The position numbers and the translations under genes were made by a program. A stretch of 64,000 bases of DNA from Megasphaera paucivorans. GTDB lineage: Bacteria; Bacillota; Negativicutes; Veillonellales; Megasphaeraceae. The notes beneath the pieces were generated by a model that saw only the letters and a list, made by a program, of their open reading frames with translations, did no database searches and was not told the origin of the DNA. This document shows positions 17,087 to 26,597 of the stretch, piece by piece; position 1 is the stretch's first letter; every line of letters begins with the position of its first letter. The stretch covers positions 1 to 64,000 of the forward strand of contig NZ_FNHQ01000004.1 of assembly GCF_900103535.1 (NCBI RefSeq), given 5' to 3'.

Positions 17087-18787
17087 CCGACAAAGTTTAT
17101 TCATCTTTCGGGAAACTGTTGCTTGGTCTATTCCCAGTGCATGGGCCATTTCTCTGGTGGTTTTATACTTTTTAGCAGCCTGCATCAGCAATTGCCGCTC
17201 CACATCTTGTACCGCTTCCTTCATTGGCTGTATTCCATGGACAACAATTCCAGGATTGCTGTCTTCTGCTACTTTTTGAGGCAAATGTTCAGGCAAAAGC
17301 AAATTTCCGGGAACAAGTACTACCATCGTTTCAATAACATTTTCCAATTCCCGTATATTGCCCGGCCAATTTCGTTCTCCTAAAGAATGACATATTTCTA
17401 ATGATAATTTTTTATTTTTTTTGTATTTTTCATTGTAAATTTGAACGAAATATCTTGCTAACGGAATAATGTCATCCCGTCGTTCCCGCAAAGGCGGGAC
17501 TTCAATATTGATCACATTTAAGCGATAATATAAATCTTGCCTGAAGGTCCCGGCCTCTACCATTTTCCATAAATTGCGATTTGTGGCAGCTATGATGCGG
17601 ACATCAATGGGTACCGGCTTGCTTCCGCCAATGCGCAATACTTCTTTTTCCTGAATAACACGCAGTAATTTTACTTGGGAAGCTAAACTTAGTTCGCCAA
17701 TTTCATCCAGCAATAATGTGCCTGTGTTAGCTAGTTCAAAAAAACCGATTTTACCATTTTTACGGGCACCTGTAAAAGAACCATGTTCATATCCGAATAA
17801 TTCAGATTCAAACAATGTATCGGGAATAGCTCCGCAGTTGATTTTAATAAGAGGCTTAGTATTTCGGTTACTGTGCTGGTAAATTGCATCAACGACTCTT
17901 TCCTTGCCAGTTCCTGATTCACCGGTAATAAGAACCGTAGAATCAACAGAAGAAACTACGTTAATGATTTCCATAATGCGAGTCATTTTTTTGCTGTGGA
18001 CGATAATAGTATCCTGGACGATATCCTTGCTTTTCATATTGGCGATTTCCCGTACATAATCAGCCATAGCCAGCTCCTGTTTCTCGAGCTTGTGTCTAAG
18101 CATATTCATTGCCGATACATCTTGAATGGTTACAATAACACATGTAAGTTTCTTTTCATTAAAACTTGGAATTCCCGTATAAATTAATTTTTTACCGGCA
18201 TATTCAGAGGCTACGATTACTTTATCCCGCTGCTGCAAGACCTTTTCTACAATACCTTCTCTAAAAACACCTTTTTGTACAATGAGCGTGGAAGACTGTC
18301 CGATTAACGTTTTGCGATGTACATTAAAAGTCCGTTCTACGGCTTTGTTGATGCGAATAATAATTCCATTTCCATCTGCTACGATGACCCCGTCTGCAAC
18401 CGATTCAATAATTGCATCAATTTCTTTCAAGGTATTGGTTAAAATATCCACTTCCTGTGAAGCGCATACAGCATGACCGGATTCATGCAGAACCAAAATG
18501 CTCCCATTCCGTTTTTCTTTATTTTCCCAAGGATAAATATTGCAAATAATCCAATTTTCTCCATTATCAACGGAAAAACGTCCCTGTCCGTTTCCTATAT
18601 CAATTTGCTCCGATAATTTTGCCAACAGTTCATGGTAATTTACATTTGATTCTTTTGCTAGTTTCTGGGCTGCCAAATTATAATAAATGGGATGTCCGTC
18701 TCGATTTACAATGAGAATAGAGCAATATATAGCATTGATGACATTTTCATAATCATGGGTAGTTAAATGCAGCAGTGTGTTGTTCAT
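17084..18787 (-). CDS. Sigma-54-dependent transcriptional activator with PAS sensing domains
   Basis: This is a bacterial enhancer-binding protein of about 567 residues. Two PAS-like regions occupy the N-terminal half (around YCSILIVNRDGHPIYYN and ESVADGVIVADGNGIIIRINKA). The AAA+ domain follows, with Walker A GESGTGKE, the sigma-54 contact loop GSFTGA (the family form is GAFTGA), and Walker B TLLLDEIGEL. A Fis-type helix-turn-helix forms the C-terminus (REMAHALGIDQATVSRKM). No receiver domain is present, so it probably senses a metabolite directly. The frame extends to 18820 but the ATG at 18787 has AAGGAG nine bases upstream. It lies immediately upstream of abfT and probably controls it. 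Confidence 0.92.
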   Translation of the reverse strand: MNNTLLHLTTHDYENVINAIYCSILIVNRDGHPIYYNLAAQKLAKESNVNYHELLAKLSEQIDIGNGQGRFSVDNGENWIICNIYPWENKEKRNGSILVLHESGHAVCASQEVDILTNTLKEIDAIIESVADGVIVADGNGIIIRINKAVERTFNVHRKTLIGQSSTLIVQKGVFREGIVEKVLQQRDKVIVASEYAGKKLIYTGIPSFNEKKLTCVIVTIQDVSAMNMLRHKLEKQELAMADYVREIANMKSKDIVQDTIIVHSKKMTRIMEIINVVSSVDSTVLITGESGTGKERVVDAIYQHSNRNTKPLIKINCGAIPDTLFESELFGYEHGSFTGARKNGKIGFFELANTGTLLLDEIGELSLASQVKLLRVIQEKEVLRIGGSKPVPIDVRIIAATNRNLWKMVEAGTFRQDLYYRLNVINIEVPPLRERRDDIIPLARYFVQIYNEKYKKNKKLSLEICHSLGERNWPGNIRELENVIETMVVLVPGNLLLPEHLPQKVAEDSNPGIVVHGIQPMKEAVQDVERQLLMQAAKKYKTTREMAHALGIDQATVSRKMNKLCR

Positions 18788-18868
18788 ATCGATTTTCTCC
18801 TTTTTGAGTCTGAAAATCAAAGATGGCTGGAGAGCGTCTTATATAATACTATTATATATACAGTAAAA

Positions 18869-20926
18869 TCATTCAAGCTGCTTGATTCGTTCTTCAACTT
18901 TTTTTAACAGTGTAAGCTGGGCGTATACCTTTTTCCTTGAATCAGAAACTTCCTCTCTGTGGTATGAACCATCGGCTTCCATACAATATGCTTTTACATT
19001 ATCCTCCAAATACAGGTGCAAAATTTTCTTGATTCTTTGTTTATGCTGTTCGTAATCGACAGGAATCATCAATTCTACTCGTTCATTGAGATTGCGCGGC
19101 ATCCAGTCTGCTGATGAAATAAACACATCTTCCCTGCCGTTATTGTAAAAATAAAATAAACGGCTGTGTTCCAAAAAACGTCCGACAATACTGCGAACCG
19201 TGATATTCTCACTAACATTTTTTATACCCGGACGCAGTACGCAAATTCCCCTTATGATTAATTCAATTTTAACACCGGCACAGGAAGCTTCATACAGTTT
19301 AGCAATAACATGTTTATCTAAAAGAGAATTCATTTTGGCTATAATTTTTGCCTTTTGTCCTGTCTTAGCAATAGCTATTTCCTGATCTATTTCAGATATA
19401 ATACGTTCTCTTAAATTTAAAGGAGCTACTACAAATTTATTCCAAACAGGAGGATCCGAATAACCTGACAGCAGATTGAAAAACGCGGAAGCATCAATGC
19501 CAATAAGCGGATCTTTCGTGAAAATACCGATATCCGTATATATTTTAGCCGTTAATCCGTTATAATTTCCGGTCGCCAAGTGTACATACCGTCTAATTCC
19601 TTCTTCCTCTCGTCTTACTACCAGCGTAATTTTCGAATGGGTTTTTAATCCTTGTATGCCGTATATGACATGACAGCCCGATTTTTCCAGTTTACGAGCC
19701 ATTAAAATATTATTTGCTTCATCAAAACGAGCCTTCACTTCCATCAAAACCGTTACTTGTTTGCCGTTTTCTGCGGCATCACTTAAAGCCGCAATAATAG
19801 GAGATTCATTACTGACACGGTATAACGTCTGCTTAATAGCCAAAACATTAGGATCAGAGGCTGCTAAACGAATAAAATTTTCTACTATGGTAAATGACTC
19901 AAAGGGATGATGAACCATGATATTCTGCGATGAAACGGCTTCCCAGAAGTCTCCTGCAGTACCCGCTAATTCATAAGACGGCTGCGGTGTAAATGGCTTA
20001 TATCGTAAATAATCATATCCGTGAATACGAGCAAATATCTTACAATCCAGCGGACCCTTTATCATGTAAATATCTTGATCATCTAACTGTAATTCATGAG
20101 ATAAAAACAAGCGTATGGTACGACTTGCGTTATATGCAAGCTCTAGCCGTACAGCAGCTCCCTTCCGCCTTTTTTTTAAAGATTTTTCTACTTCTGTTAA
20201 TAAATCCTCTACATCATCATCAATATCCAGATCTGCATCCCGGGTTACACGAAAAGGCGTTACCTCTAAAATAGTGCAGCCATGAAAGAAATGTTTGGCA
20301 TACGCGCTTAATATATCCTCTAAAAGCAAAAATTTTTCAGGACTTTCCGTACCGGGAACTTTAATAATTCTATTTAAAACAGCCGATGGGACCGGGAGTA
20401 CTGCCGTACGCACGGCAGGATCTTTTTTCGTACGCAAAAGAACAGCAAGATTCAAACTAAGACTGGAAAGAAAAGGGAACGGATGACTGGAATCGACAGC
20501 CATAGGAGTTACAACAGGATATATTTCACTTTCGAAAAAAGTATTCAGCCATATCTTTTGTTCTTCCGTAAGTTGATGAACCGTAACAAATTGCAACCCT
20601 TTGGTAAGCAGTTTATTCCTTATGATGCTCAAATATCGATATTGTTCGTTTACTAATATATGAGCCATGGACTCAATGGCATTAAACTGTTCCTGCGGTG
20701 TCATGTTGGCAATATCATGGTGATCCACACCGCTTTCTATAAGATGCTTTACTCCTGCAACCCGGATCATAAAAAATTCATCCATATTAGAAGCCGCTAT
20801 GGCAATAAAATTAAGTTGTTCCAATAGCGGATTAGATTCTACCATGGCTTCATTTAATACTCGTTCATTAAACTTCAGCCAGGTACATTCTCTATTTAAA
20901 TAATATGCTGTATCATAAAAATTCAT
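18869..20926 (-). CDS. ppk: Polyphosphate kinase 1
   Basis: Ppk1 reversibly polymerises the gamma-phosphate of ATP into polyphosphate. The order is an N-terminal helical domain (ECTWLKFNERVLNEA), the head domain, and two PLD-like catalytic lobes. ALSDAAENGKQVTVLMEVKARFDE begins the first, the autophosphorylated His is in GLKTHSKITLV, and the second lobe ends with SADWMPRNLNERVE. At 685 residues it is standard length. The upstream GTG (20935) lies too near the Shine-Dalgarno sequence. The ATG at 20926 follows AGGTG with good spacing. It starts ten bases after the stop of the degenerate Ppx-like gene. Confidence 0.97.
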   Translation of the reverse strand: MNFYDTAYYLNRECTWLKFNERVLNEAMVESNPLLEQLNFIAIAASNMDEFFMIRVAGVKHLIESGVDHHDIANMTPQEQFNAIESMAHILVNEQYRYLSIIRNKLLTKGLQFVTVHQLTEEQKIWLNTFFESEIYPVVTPMAVDSSHPFPFLSSLSLNLAVLLRTKKDPAVRTAVLPVPSAVLNRIIKVPGTESPEKFLLLEDILSAYAKHFFHGCTILEVTPFRVTRDADLDIDDDVEDLLTEVEKSLKKRRKGAAVRLELAYNASRTIRLFLSHELQLDDQDIYMIKGPLDCKIFARIHGYDYLRYKPFTPQPSYELAGTAGDFWEAVSSQNIMVHHPFESFTIVENFIRLAASDPNVLAIKQTLYRVSNESPIIAALSDAAENGKQVTVLMEVKARFDEANNILMARKLEKSGCHVIYGIQGLKTHSKITLVVRREEEGIRRYVHLATGNYNGLTAKIYTDIGIFTKDPLIGIDASAFFNLLSGYSDPPVWNKFVVAPLNLRERIISEIDQEIAIAKTGQKAKIIAKMNSLLDKHVIAKLYEASCAGVKIELIIRGICVLRPGIKNVSENITVRSIVGRFLEHSRLFYFYNNGREDVFISSADWMPRNLNERVELMIPVDYEQHKQRIKKILHLYLEDNVKAYCMEADGSYHREEVSDSRKKVYAQLTLLKKVEERIKQLE

Positions 20927-20935
20927 TATTTTCAC

Positions 20936-22480
20936 CTAGCCTTTCACCAATATAGGGGTCAATCCAAATACTTCTTCAAAACCAGGAACCGCTTTTTTAA
21001 AAGTCCAGCGTTCCAAAGAAATATCAAAATCAGATACATATTTAACCACTACGTTTCGTTCACGGATTTCTGCCGTAATCCGGTTTATTTTTCCATTATG
21101 GCCAGCATCCAATGCATCGGCTAATCGAAAAATAGTTACTAGTTTTATAAGAATTATTTTTTGTTTTGGATTTAGGGACCGATAATTTACATCTTCATTG
21201 CTGGGAGTGCCTTTATAAGAATAATAGTCTATATTGGCTACGATTTCCTTTTCTTCATCTGTTATGCCGAATATATCAGTTGCCATAATCAGTTCGTATG
21301 TATATCGATTATGTCCCCGCATGTTAATAAACTTTCCCGTTTCGTGTAAAATAGCGGCTAATCTCAATAAATAGCCAGTATTATGGGGGAGCCCGATTTG
21401 TTTATACAAGCTATGAAACAATATTGCCGCAAATTGTTCTATTCGGGAGGAATGCGTCTGATCCGATACATATTTAGAAGCAATCGTCCGCGTCAAATCC
21501 AAAAGCAGCATACGTTGCTTGCGAAGATACAGATCGTTTTCCCGGTCAGCAATATAAAACATGGAATATCCTTGTGTAAATGTAATTCCCATTAAAAGAA
21601 TAACATCTACGTCAATAACACGAAACAGTTCATAATATAATAAAATAGTCGGCATGATGATGTTGGCTCTGTTTTCAGAAAGATGAAAACGCTGCATCAA
21701 TTTGAATGGCGTAACTCCGCAAAAAGAATCAACAAATGCGAAAAATTCATGTGGTTTGATCAAACATATGCCATTCCTCATTTTTTCACCCATTAAATTA
21801 CCGATCAAATTAGCTTCTATACCGGATAAAATGACATATTTAACATGGTGTTTTTTTACGCTTACCCACAGCGGAGACAAGGTACTGTGGATATACTCGC
21901 GAACTGCGGTGGGGAATGTTATTTCACACCGCTGCTTTTTATCAAAGTTCTCCAATATCCGAAGGGCACCAATATGTACATTTTGCTGAAATAATAATTT
22001 GCCGTTCTGCCAGCCAGTTAATCCCAGTCCGCCGGAAGTAATATCCATCAGCAGCACCGCTTCTCCCGCAAAATCAATATGATGTTTTTGGACCGAATAA
22101 TATAAGCCAAAAAATTTATAATATATTTCTTTTGTCATATCCAATACATCCACATGAAATCCTGTCCGGATATAAATTTGATCAATTACATTCAACGTAT
22201 TTTCTGCTTCCCGCACGGAAGTCGTTGCCAGTACTTTTACATCCGCGACGCCGTAATCTTTAAGGAGCTGATGAAAACCGCTAAGTATGCGGCACATTGA
22301 ATTCAAAGATCGAAAGCTGATGCGGCGGGTCTGAAATACCTCTTCACCATAATCGACTTCGTGCGTGACATTATCTATTACCTCCATATCATCCATAGAA
22401 GTCCCTGATATGATCCGTAATGTCATACGCGCTGATCCGATATGAATAATGCCAAATAAATACTTCATTCCACTGCTCAT
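20936..22480 (-). CDS. Degenerate Ppx/GppA-like protein with C-terminal HD-like domain, in operon with ppk
   Basis: The 514-residue protein has the layout of long exopolyphosphatases: an ASKHA fold followed by a C-terminal HD-type helical domain. However, the catalytic motifs are eroded. The N-terminal phosphate loop reads GIIHIGSARM instead of the Asp-containing AIDIGSNS. The middle glycine loop reads DITSGGLGLT instead of DIGGGS. The final GIGGT loop reads LSGIEANLIG, and the HD motif reads HETGK. It is therefore probably not an active phosphatase and may be a regulatory subunit or a polyphosphate or (p)ppGpp sensor. GAGGTG lies five bases before the ATG. It is directly coupled to ppk and divergent from a canonical paralogue. 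Confidence 0.85.
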   Translation of the reverse strand: MSSGMKYLFGIIHIGSARMTLRIISGTSMDDMEVIDNVTHEVDYGEEVFQTRRISFRSLNSMCRILSGFHQLLKDYGVADVKVLATTSVREAENTLNVIDQIYIRTGFHVDVLDMTKEIYYKFFGLYYSVQKHHIDFAGEAVLLMDITSGGLGLTGWQNGKLLFQQNVHIGALRILENFDKKQRCEITFPTAVREYIHSTLSPLWVSVKKHHVKYVILSGIEANLIGNLMGEKMRNGICLIKPHEFFAFVDSFCGVTPFKLMQRFHLSENRANIIMPTILLYYELFRVIDVDVILLMGITFTQGYSMFYIADRENDLYLRKQRMLLLDLTRTIASKYVSDQTHSSRIEQFAAILFHSLYKQIGLPHNTGYLLRLAAILHETGKFINMRGHNRYTYELIMATDIFGITDEEKEIVANIDYYSYKGTPSNEDVNYRSLNPKQKIILIKLVTIFRLADALDAGHNGKINRITAEIRERNVVVKYVSDFDISLERWTFKKAVPGFEEVFGLTPILVKG

Positions 22481-22615
22481 GGAAACACCTCACTTATTTC
22501 TTTCGTAATTTCTATATTATATATTATACATGAAATTTATAGATTATCCTTTATCTTTCTGCATATTTTATGTAAAATGTATATCATAGAAATGATTATT
22601 GAAGAGAGGAAAAAT

Positions 22616-24145
22616 ATGGAAAAATTAGCTATCATTGATATGGGGTCAAATTCAATCCGCTTTGTAGTCATACAAATAGCTGATAATAATTCATACTCTA
22701 TGTTATATCAGCAAAAAGAAAGTATTCGTCTGGGTGAAGGGCTGTCTGTTTCCGGATGCTTAAGTGCCGATGGAATGGAGCGTGCCATGATTTGTCTTAA
22801 GGTGTATGAGCATATGATGCATGTCATGAAAATTCATACCTGCCTGGCCGTGGCAACTGCAGCTGTCCGTAATGCAAAAAATGGAGAAATGTTTTTGAAC
22901 CGGATAACAAACGAAACCGGAATTCATATAGATATTATCTCGGGAGAACGTGAAGCATATCTTGGATATCTAGGTGTAATCAATACCATTGCCATGAAGG
23001 ACTTTATTCTTTTTGATTTAGGCGGAGCGAGCGTGGAATTGTCTTTGATTCAAAATAGTATTGTAAAATATGCCGTATCGATACCTATAGGAGCAGTCAC
23101 GCTTACGGAAAAATTTAAATTGCAAAACAATATAGCGTTAGATAATTTACAAGAATGCACCAAACTAATTCGTCATTATATGGCTGCGATTCCTTGGTTA
23201 AAAAATTCACAGCTTCCATTAATTGGTATCGGCGGAACGGTGCGTAATCTCGGTAAGATGGATCAAAAAGCGACAAATTATCCCCTGCCAAAACTGCATA
23301 ATTATCAGCTGCCGCGTGAGCGATTTGAAAATCTGTATACTACGGTTATAAATAAATCCTATGCCAATAGAAAAAAAATTGCCGGATTATCCAGTGAACG
23401 AGCAGATATTATTGTTGCGGGTGCTGCCGTCATTCAATGCCTTTTTGAACTGACCCGCGACAATGAATTGACAATCAGCGGGTATGGCTTGCGTGAAGGA
23501 CTGTTTTTTGAACATTATAGTGACTATTGCCATCTGAAAAAAGGTTGGAATGCGGATATTTTGGCTTTCAGTTCAAATAATTTTTTACGAACTTTGGATA
23601 ATATAGATTTTCAGCATGTAGACAAAGTATGTCAAATTACAGAGCGCCTTTTTGATTTATTAAAAGATATTCATGGATATGGTGAAACAGAAAGACGATT
23701 GTTAATTACAGCCGCACGTCTTCATGATATAGGAAAAGTTATCAATTATTATGATCATGCCCGTAATTCGGCATTTATGATCGGACATGCTTCTCTGTAT
23801 GGACTAACGCAAAAAGAACAAATTATTACTGCCTGCATCGCCGGATTTCATCACGGTATCAGTAATAAAACCGTACGTGCTTATCGCTATTCCAATGTTC
23901 CAACAGCAGAAGACTGGACCATGATCCGAAAATTATCTACGCTGCTGGCTCTGGCAGAAGCAGCAGATGTCACGTATGAACACATCGTCTTGGATGTATC
24001 ATTAACAATAGCAGATAATGTTATTGTATTAGTATTAACGACCACACCGGGAGCCGTCACTAGTGCTGCCGATTACGAGATGAACCAGCTTTTAAAACAA
24101 TTTAAAAAAGAATTTCAAATGACGTTGTTGCTTATTTGGAAATAA
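22616..24145 (+). CDS. ppx: Exopolyphosphatase / guanosine pentaphosphatase family protein with HD domain
   Basis: This is a Ppx/GppA phosphatase with the catalytic features present: AIIDMGSNSIRFVV at the N-terminus, SGEREAYLGYLG with the catalytic Glu, FDLGGASVEL and GIGGTVRNLG. The C-terminal domain (residues 330-500) has an intact LHDIGK HD motif and further His residues (YYDHAR, GFHHG). It removes terminal phosphates from polyphosphate or pppGpp. The frame opens at 22577, but the ATG at 22616 follows GAGAGG and is the family start. It is divergent from the degenerate paralogue and ppk, with about 135 bases of shared upstream region. Confidence 0.93.
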   Translation: MEKLAIIDMGSNSIRFVVIQIADNNSYSMLYQQKESIRLGEGLSVSGCLSADGMERAMICLKVYEHMMHVMKIHTCLAVATAAVRNAKNGEMFLNRITNETGIHIDIISGEREAYLGYLGVINTIAMKDFILFDLGGASVELSLIQNSIVKYAVSIPIGAVTLTEKFKLQNNIALDNLQECTKLIRHYMAAIPWLKNSQLPLIGIGGTVRNLGKMDQKATNYPLPKLHNYQLPRERFENLYTTVINKSYANRKKIAGLSSERADIIVAGAAVIQCLFELTRDNELTISGYGLREGLFFEHYSDYCHLKKGWNADILAFSSNNFLRTLDNIDFQHVDKVCQITERLFDLLKDIHGYGETERRLLITAARLHDIGKVINYYDHARNSAFMIGHASLYGLTQKEQIITACIAGFHHGISNKTVRAYRYSNVPTAEDWTMIRKLSTLLALAEAADVTYEHIVLDVSLTIADNVIVLVLTTTPGAVTSAADYEMNQLLKQFKKEFQMTLLLIWK

Positions 24146-24153
24146 CCTCATTG

Positions 24154-24197
24154 AAAAAGCGCGGCTCCCCTATTGTTGCAAGGGAGCCGCGCTTTTT
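24154..24197. terminator. Bidirectional terminator between ppx and thiC
   Basis: A perfect 16-bp stem (24154-24169 with 24182-24197), core GCGCGGCTCCC, has A5 and T5 at its ends. It serves the convergent ends of ppx (plus) and thiC (minus). Confidence 0.93.
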
Positions 24198-24206
24198 ATT
24201 TAACAA

Positions 24207-25514
24207 TTAATCCTCATTCAATGTAATATCTTCTCCGGCTAGAATACGTTTCATATTACGAGCTGGACACATTTTGCCGCACATAGTGCAAGTACCTTCA
24301 CATTCCGGTTTACTGGATTCATAATATGTTCTGGCTTTTACAGGATCTATTGCAAGCTTTATCATCGTGTCAAAGTCGACATCGACACGGGCTTTGCTCA
24401 TTGTATCATCCCACGCCTGGGCTCCAGGAATGCCTTTGGCCAAATCAGCCGCATGCGCTGCAATTTTCACAGCAATAATACCTTCTTTTACATCATTTAC
24501 ATCGGGAAGACGCAAATGTTCTGCCGGGGTGACATAGCAAAGGAAATCAGCTCCGCAGGAAGCAGCAATAGCACCGCCTATAGCACTGGTAATATGATCG
24601 TAACCAGGCGCTATATCAGTGACCAAAGGTCCTAATACATAAAACGGTGCATTGTGACACAACCGTTTTTCCAATTTCATATTGGCTGCAATTTCAGTTA
24701 ATACCATATGTCCCGGGCCTTCGATCATTACCTGGACGTTTTTTTCCCAAGCCCGCTTAGTCAATTCCCCTAAGGTAATTAGTTCTTCAATTTGTGCGGC
24801 ATCTGTCGCATCATGCGTACAGCCGGGTCGGCAGGCATCACCAAGACTGATGGTCACATCATATTTTGCACAAATATCAAGAAGCCGATCATAATATTCA
24901 TAGAAAGGATTTTCTTTTTTGTTCATTTCCATCCAGGCAAATAACAGTGATCCACCGCGGGATACAACATTTGTTAAACGTGGATTGCGTTTTATGCGTT
25001 CTGCCGTTTTTTGATTCATGCCGCAATGGACAGTTATAAAATCAACGCCATCTTCTGCATGCTGCTGAACGACAGAGAAAAATTCATCTACTGTAATTTC
25101 CTTTAAATCTTTATCAAGCATTCCAACCGCATCATACATCGGAACCGTACCAATCATGGCAGTAGACATATCAATAAGTTTACGGCGAAAATCACGTGTT
25201 TTGCCAAAACAACTTAAATCCATGATAGCTTCCGCCTTCATATCAATGGCATTTTGTACTTTCTTCAATTCTTCATCATAGTCATTATGATCTTTGGAGA
25301 CGCCCAAATTTACATTGATTTTTGTACGGCATCTTTTTCCTACGGCCTCCGGATCGAGATGGGGATGATTTTTATTAGCCGGAATAACTACCTCTCCTGC
25401 AGCAATTAACTCCCGCAATGTTTCTACGGACATTTGTTCTTTTTCTGCGACAATACGCATCTGATTCGTTATAATTCCCTTGCGTGCAGCATCCATCTGT
25501 GTTGTGTAATTCAT
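24207..25514 (-). CDS. thiC: Phosphomethylpyrimidine synthase
   Basis: ThiC is the radical-SAM enzyme that rearranges aminoimidazole ribotide to hydroxymethylpyrimidine phosphate for thiamine. It has [47 protein letters not shown] and [11 protein letters not shown], all diagnostic. The C-terminal cysteine cluster reads C-x3-C-x2-C-x3-C. At 435 residues it is the shorter, Clostridia-type protein. AGGAGG lies 11 bases before the ATG. It is a single-gene unit under a TPP riboswitch. No other thiamine gene is present in the window. Confidence 0.97.
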   Translation of the reverse strand: MNYTTQMDAARKGIITNQMRIVAEKEQMSVETLRELIAAGEVVIPANKNHPHLDPEAVGKRCRTKINVNLGVSKDHNDYDEELKKVQNAIDMKAEAIMDLSCFGKTRDFRRKLIDMSTAMIGTVPMYDAVGMLDKDLKEITVDEFFSVVQQHAEDGVDFITVHCGMNQKTAERIKRNPRLTNVVSRGGSLLFAWMEMNKKENPFYEYYDRLLDICAKYDVTISLGDACRPGCTHDATDAAQIEELITLGELTKRAWEKNVQVMIEGPGHMVLTEIAANMKLEKRLCHNAPFYVLGPLVTDIAPGYDHITSAIGGAIAASCGADFLCYVTPAEHLRLPDVNDVKEGIIAVKIAAHAADLAKGIPGAQAWDDTMSKARVDVDFDTMIKLAIDPVKARTYYESSKPECEGTCTMCGKMCPARNMKRILAGEDITLNED

Positions 25515-25542
25515 ATATGTATTTTCCTCCTAAAAAAATTCT

Positions 25543-25572
25543 AAAAAAAAGCTCACCTTCGCAGGTGAGCTT
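25543..25572 (-). terminator. Expression-platform terminator of the thiC TPP riboswitch
   Basis: A perfect 10-bp stem AAGCTCACCT/AGGTGAGCTT has a tetraloop and is followed on the minus strand by a run of eight U. It lies between the aptamer and the thiC Shine-Dalgarno sequence, which indicates control by premature termination. Confidence 0.9.
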
Positions 25573-25591
25573 CTAATACTATCAAATACTT

Positions 25592-25678
25592 AAATGCTTT
25601 CCTACGGTAGGATTACCTACATCAGGTTGTAAGGGACAAACAAATATGTTATCTCAGCCAATAATGGCACCCCTAGCT
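25592..25678 (-). promoter_or_regulatory. TPP riboswitch (THI box) upstream of thiC
   Basis: The minus strand carries the two conserved thiamine-pyrophosphate aptamer blocks: GGCTGAGAT in the first half, and ACCTGATGTAGGTAAT followed by CCGTAGG in the second. These sit in a fold of normal size that begins with GGGGTGCC. Ligand binding is expected to favour the terminator at 25543-25572 and shut off thiC. Confidence 0.95.
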
Positions 25679-25696
25679 CTTATTCTATTTGATTAT

Positions 25697-25725
25697 ATTA
25701 TATTATATACGGATAGTATATGCAA
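25697..25725 (-). promoter_or_regulatory. Promoter of the thiC transcript
   Basis: On the minus strand TTGCAT (25725-25720) is 17 bases from TATAAT (25702-25697), placing the start about ten bases before the aptamer. Confidence 0.6.
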
Positions 25726-25791
25726 ATTATTTTCGAAAATAGTCAAATTTAATAGACCATGATATAATAACGATACTAGGAGGTAACTATT

Positions 25792-26517
25792 ATGAAATAT
25801 AATCTTTTGAAAAAATTTATGGTCTCTGCTCTGCTTATCTCTGCAGCAGTTAGCTGTTTGCCAACCCAGGCAGAAGCACAACAGCCTGCGCAAGAATCCA
25901 TCGTTCATGTAACCGGTTATGCACAGCAGCAAGTAGCTCCGGATACGGCGATGATTACGGTAGGCGCAGAAACCACCGAATCGGATGCATCAGAAGCTCG
26001 TCAGAAAAATAATATTATTATGCAGCAAGTTACAAATTCCTTGACAAATATGGGAATAAATAAAATGGATATGCGCACAAACGGGTTTACTGTATCACCT
26101 AATTACGACAATGGAAAAAATAGAAAAATCATATCGTATACGGTAAGTAATTCTTTGCGGATAAAAATCAATGATTTCGATCTTATATCAAAAGTGATCA
26201 ATACGTCTGAAGCCGCAGGTGCTAACCAAATTTACGGTGTGCAATTCCTGACTGAACATAGTGATGTGATAAAAGACAGCTTAATTAAAGAAGCTGTCCA
26301 AAACGGACGACGTGCCGCAGAAGCCGCTGCTTTGGCAGCCGGCGTAACCTTGGGGAAGGTGAAAGAAATCAACGTTTCTGGAAATTCACCATCCTACGGT
26401 TCTAATTTTACCATGAGGTCATCACTGGTATCTATGAAACAAGCTGACTATACACCGATTGAAAGCGGTTCCAATACAGTCAGTGAATCCGTGGACATTA
26501 CTTTCTATTTACAATAA
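25792..26517 (+). CDS. Secreted SIMPL (DUF541) domain protein
   Basis: This 241-residue exported protein has a clear signal peptide (KKFMVSALLISAAVSCLPTQAEA, cleavage after about residue 26). A SIMPL domain follows, beginning with VHVTGYAQQQVAPDTAMITVG. It contains the typical YTVSNSLRIKINDFD and AAEAAALAAGVTLGKVKEI segments. The family (YggE/BP26) forms periplasmic or outer-membrane-associated oligomers and is linked to oxidative-stress tolerance in some bacteria. Its exact role is unknown. A TATAAT at 25763-25768 and AGGAGG seven bases before the ATG give it its own expression unit, divergent from thiC. Confidence 0.9.
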   Translation: MKYNLLKKFMVSALLISAAVSCLPTQAEAQQPAQESIVHVTGYAQQQVAPDTAMITVGAETTESDASEARQKNNIIMQQVTNSLTNMGINKMDMRTNGFTVSPNYDNGKNRKIISYTVSNSLRIKINDFDLISKVINTSEAAGANQIYGVQFLTEHSDVIKDSLIKEAVQNGRRAAEAAALAAGVTLGKVKEINVSGNSPSYGSNFTMRSSLVSMKQADYTPIESGSNTVSESVDITFYLQ

Positions 26518-26530
26518 ATAAATTAGTATG

Positions 26531-26597
26531 AAAAAAACGGAATGCAGCGTACGGTCAGAGTTTTCCCACTCTGTCGTACGCTGCATTCCGTTTTTTT
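26531..26597. terminator. Bidirectional terminator between the SIMPL gene and the lipase gene
   Basis: A 22-bp perfect outer stem (26531-26552 with 26576-26597) has A7 and T7 ends and an internal CAGAG/CTCTG helix. It ends two bases inside the lipase stop region, so it serves both convergent genes. Confidence 0.92.
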
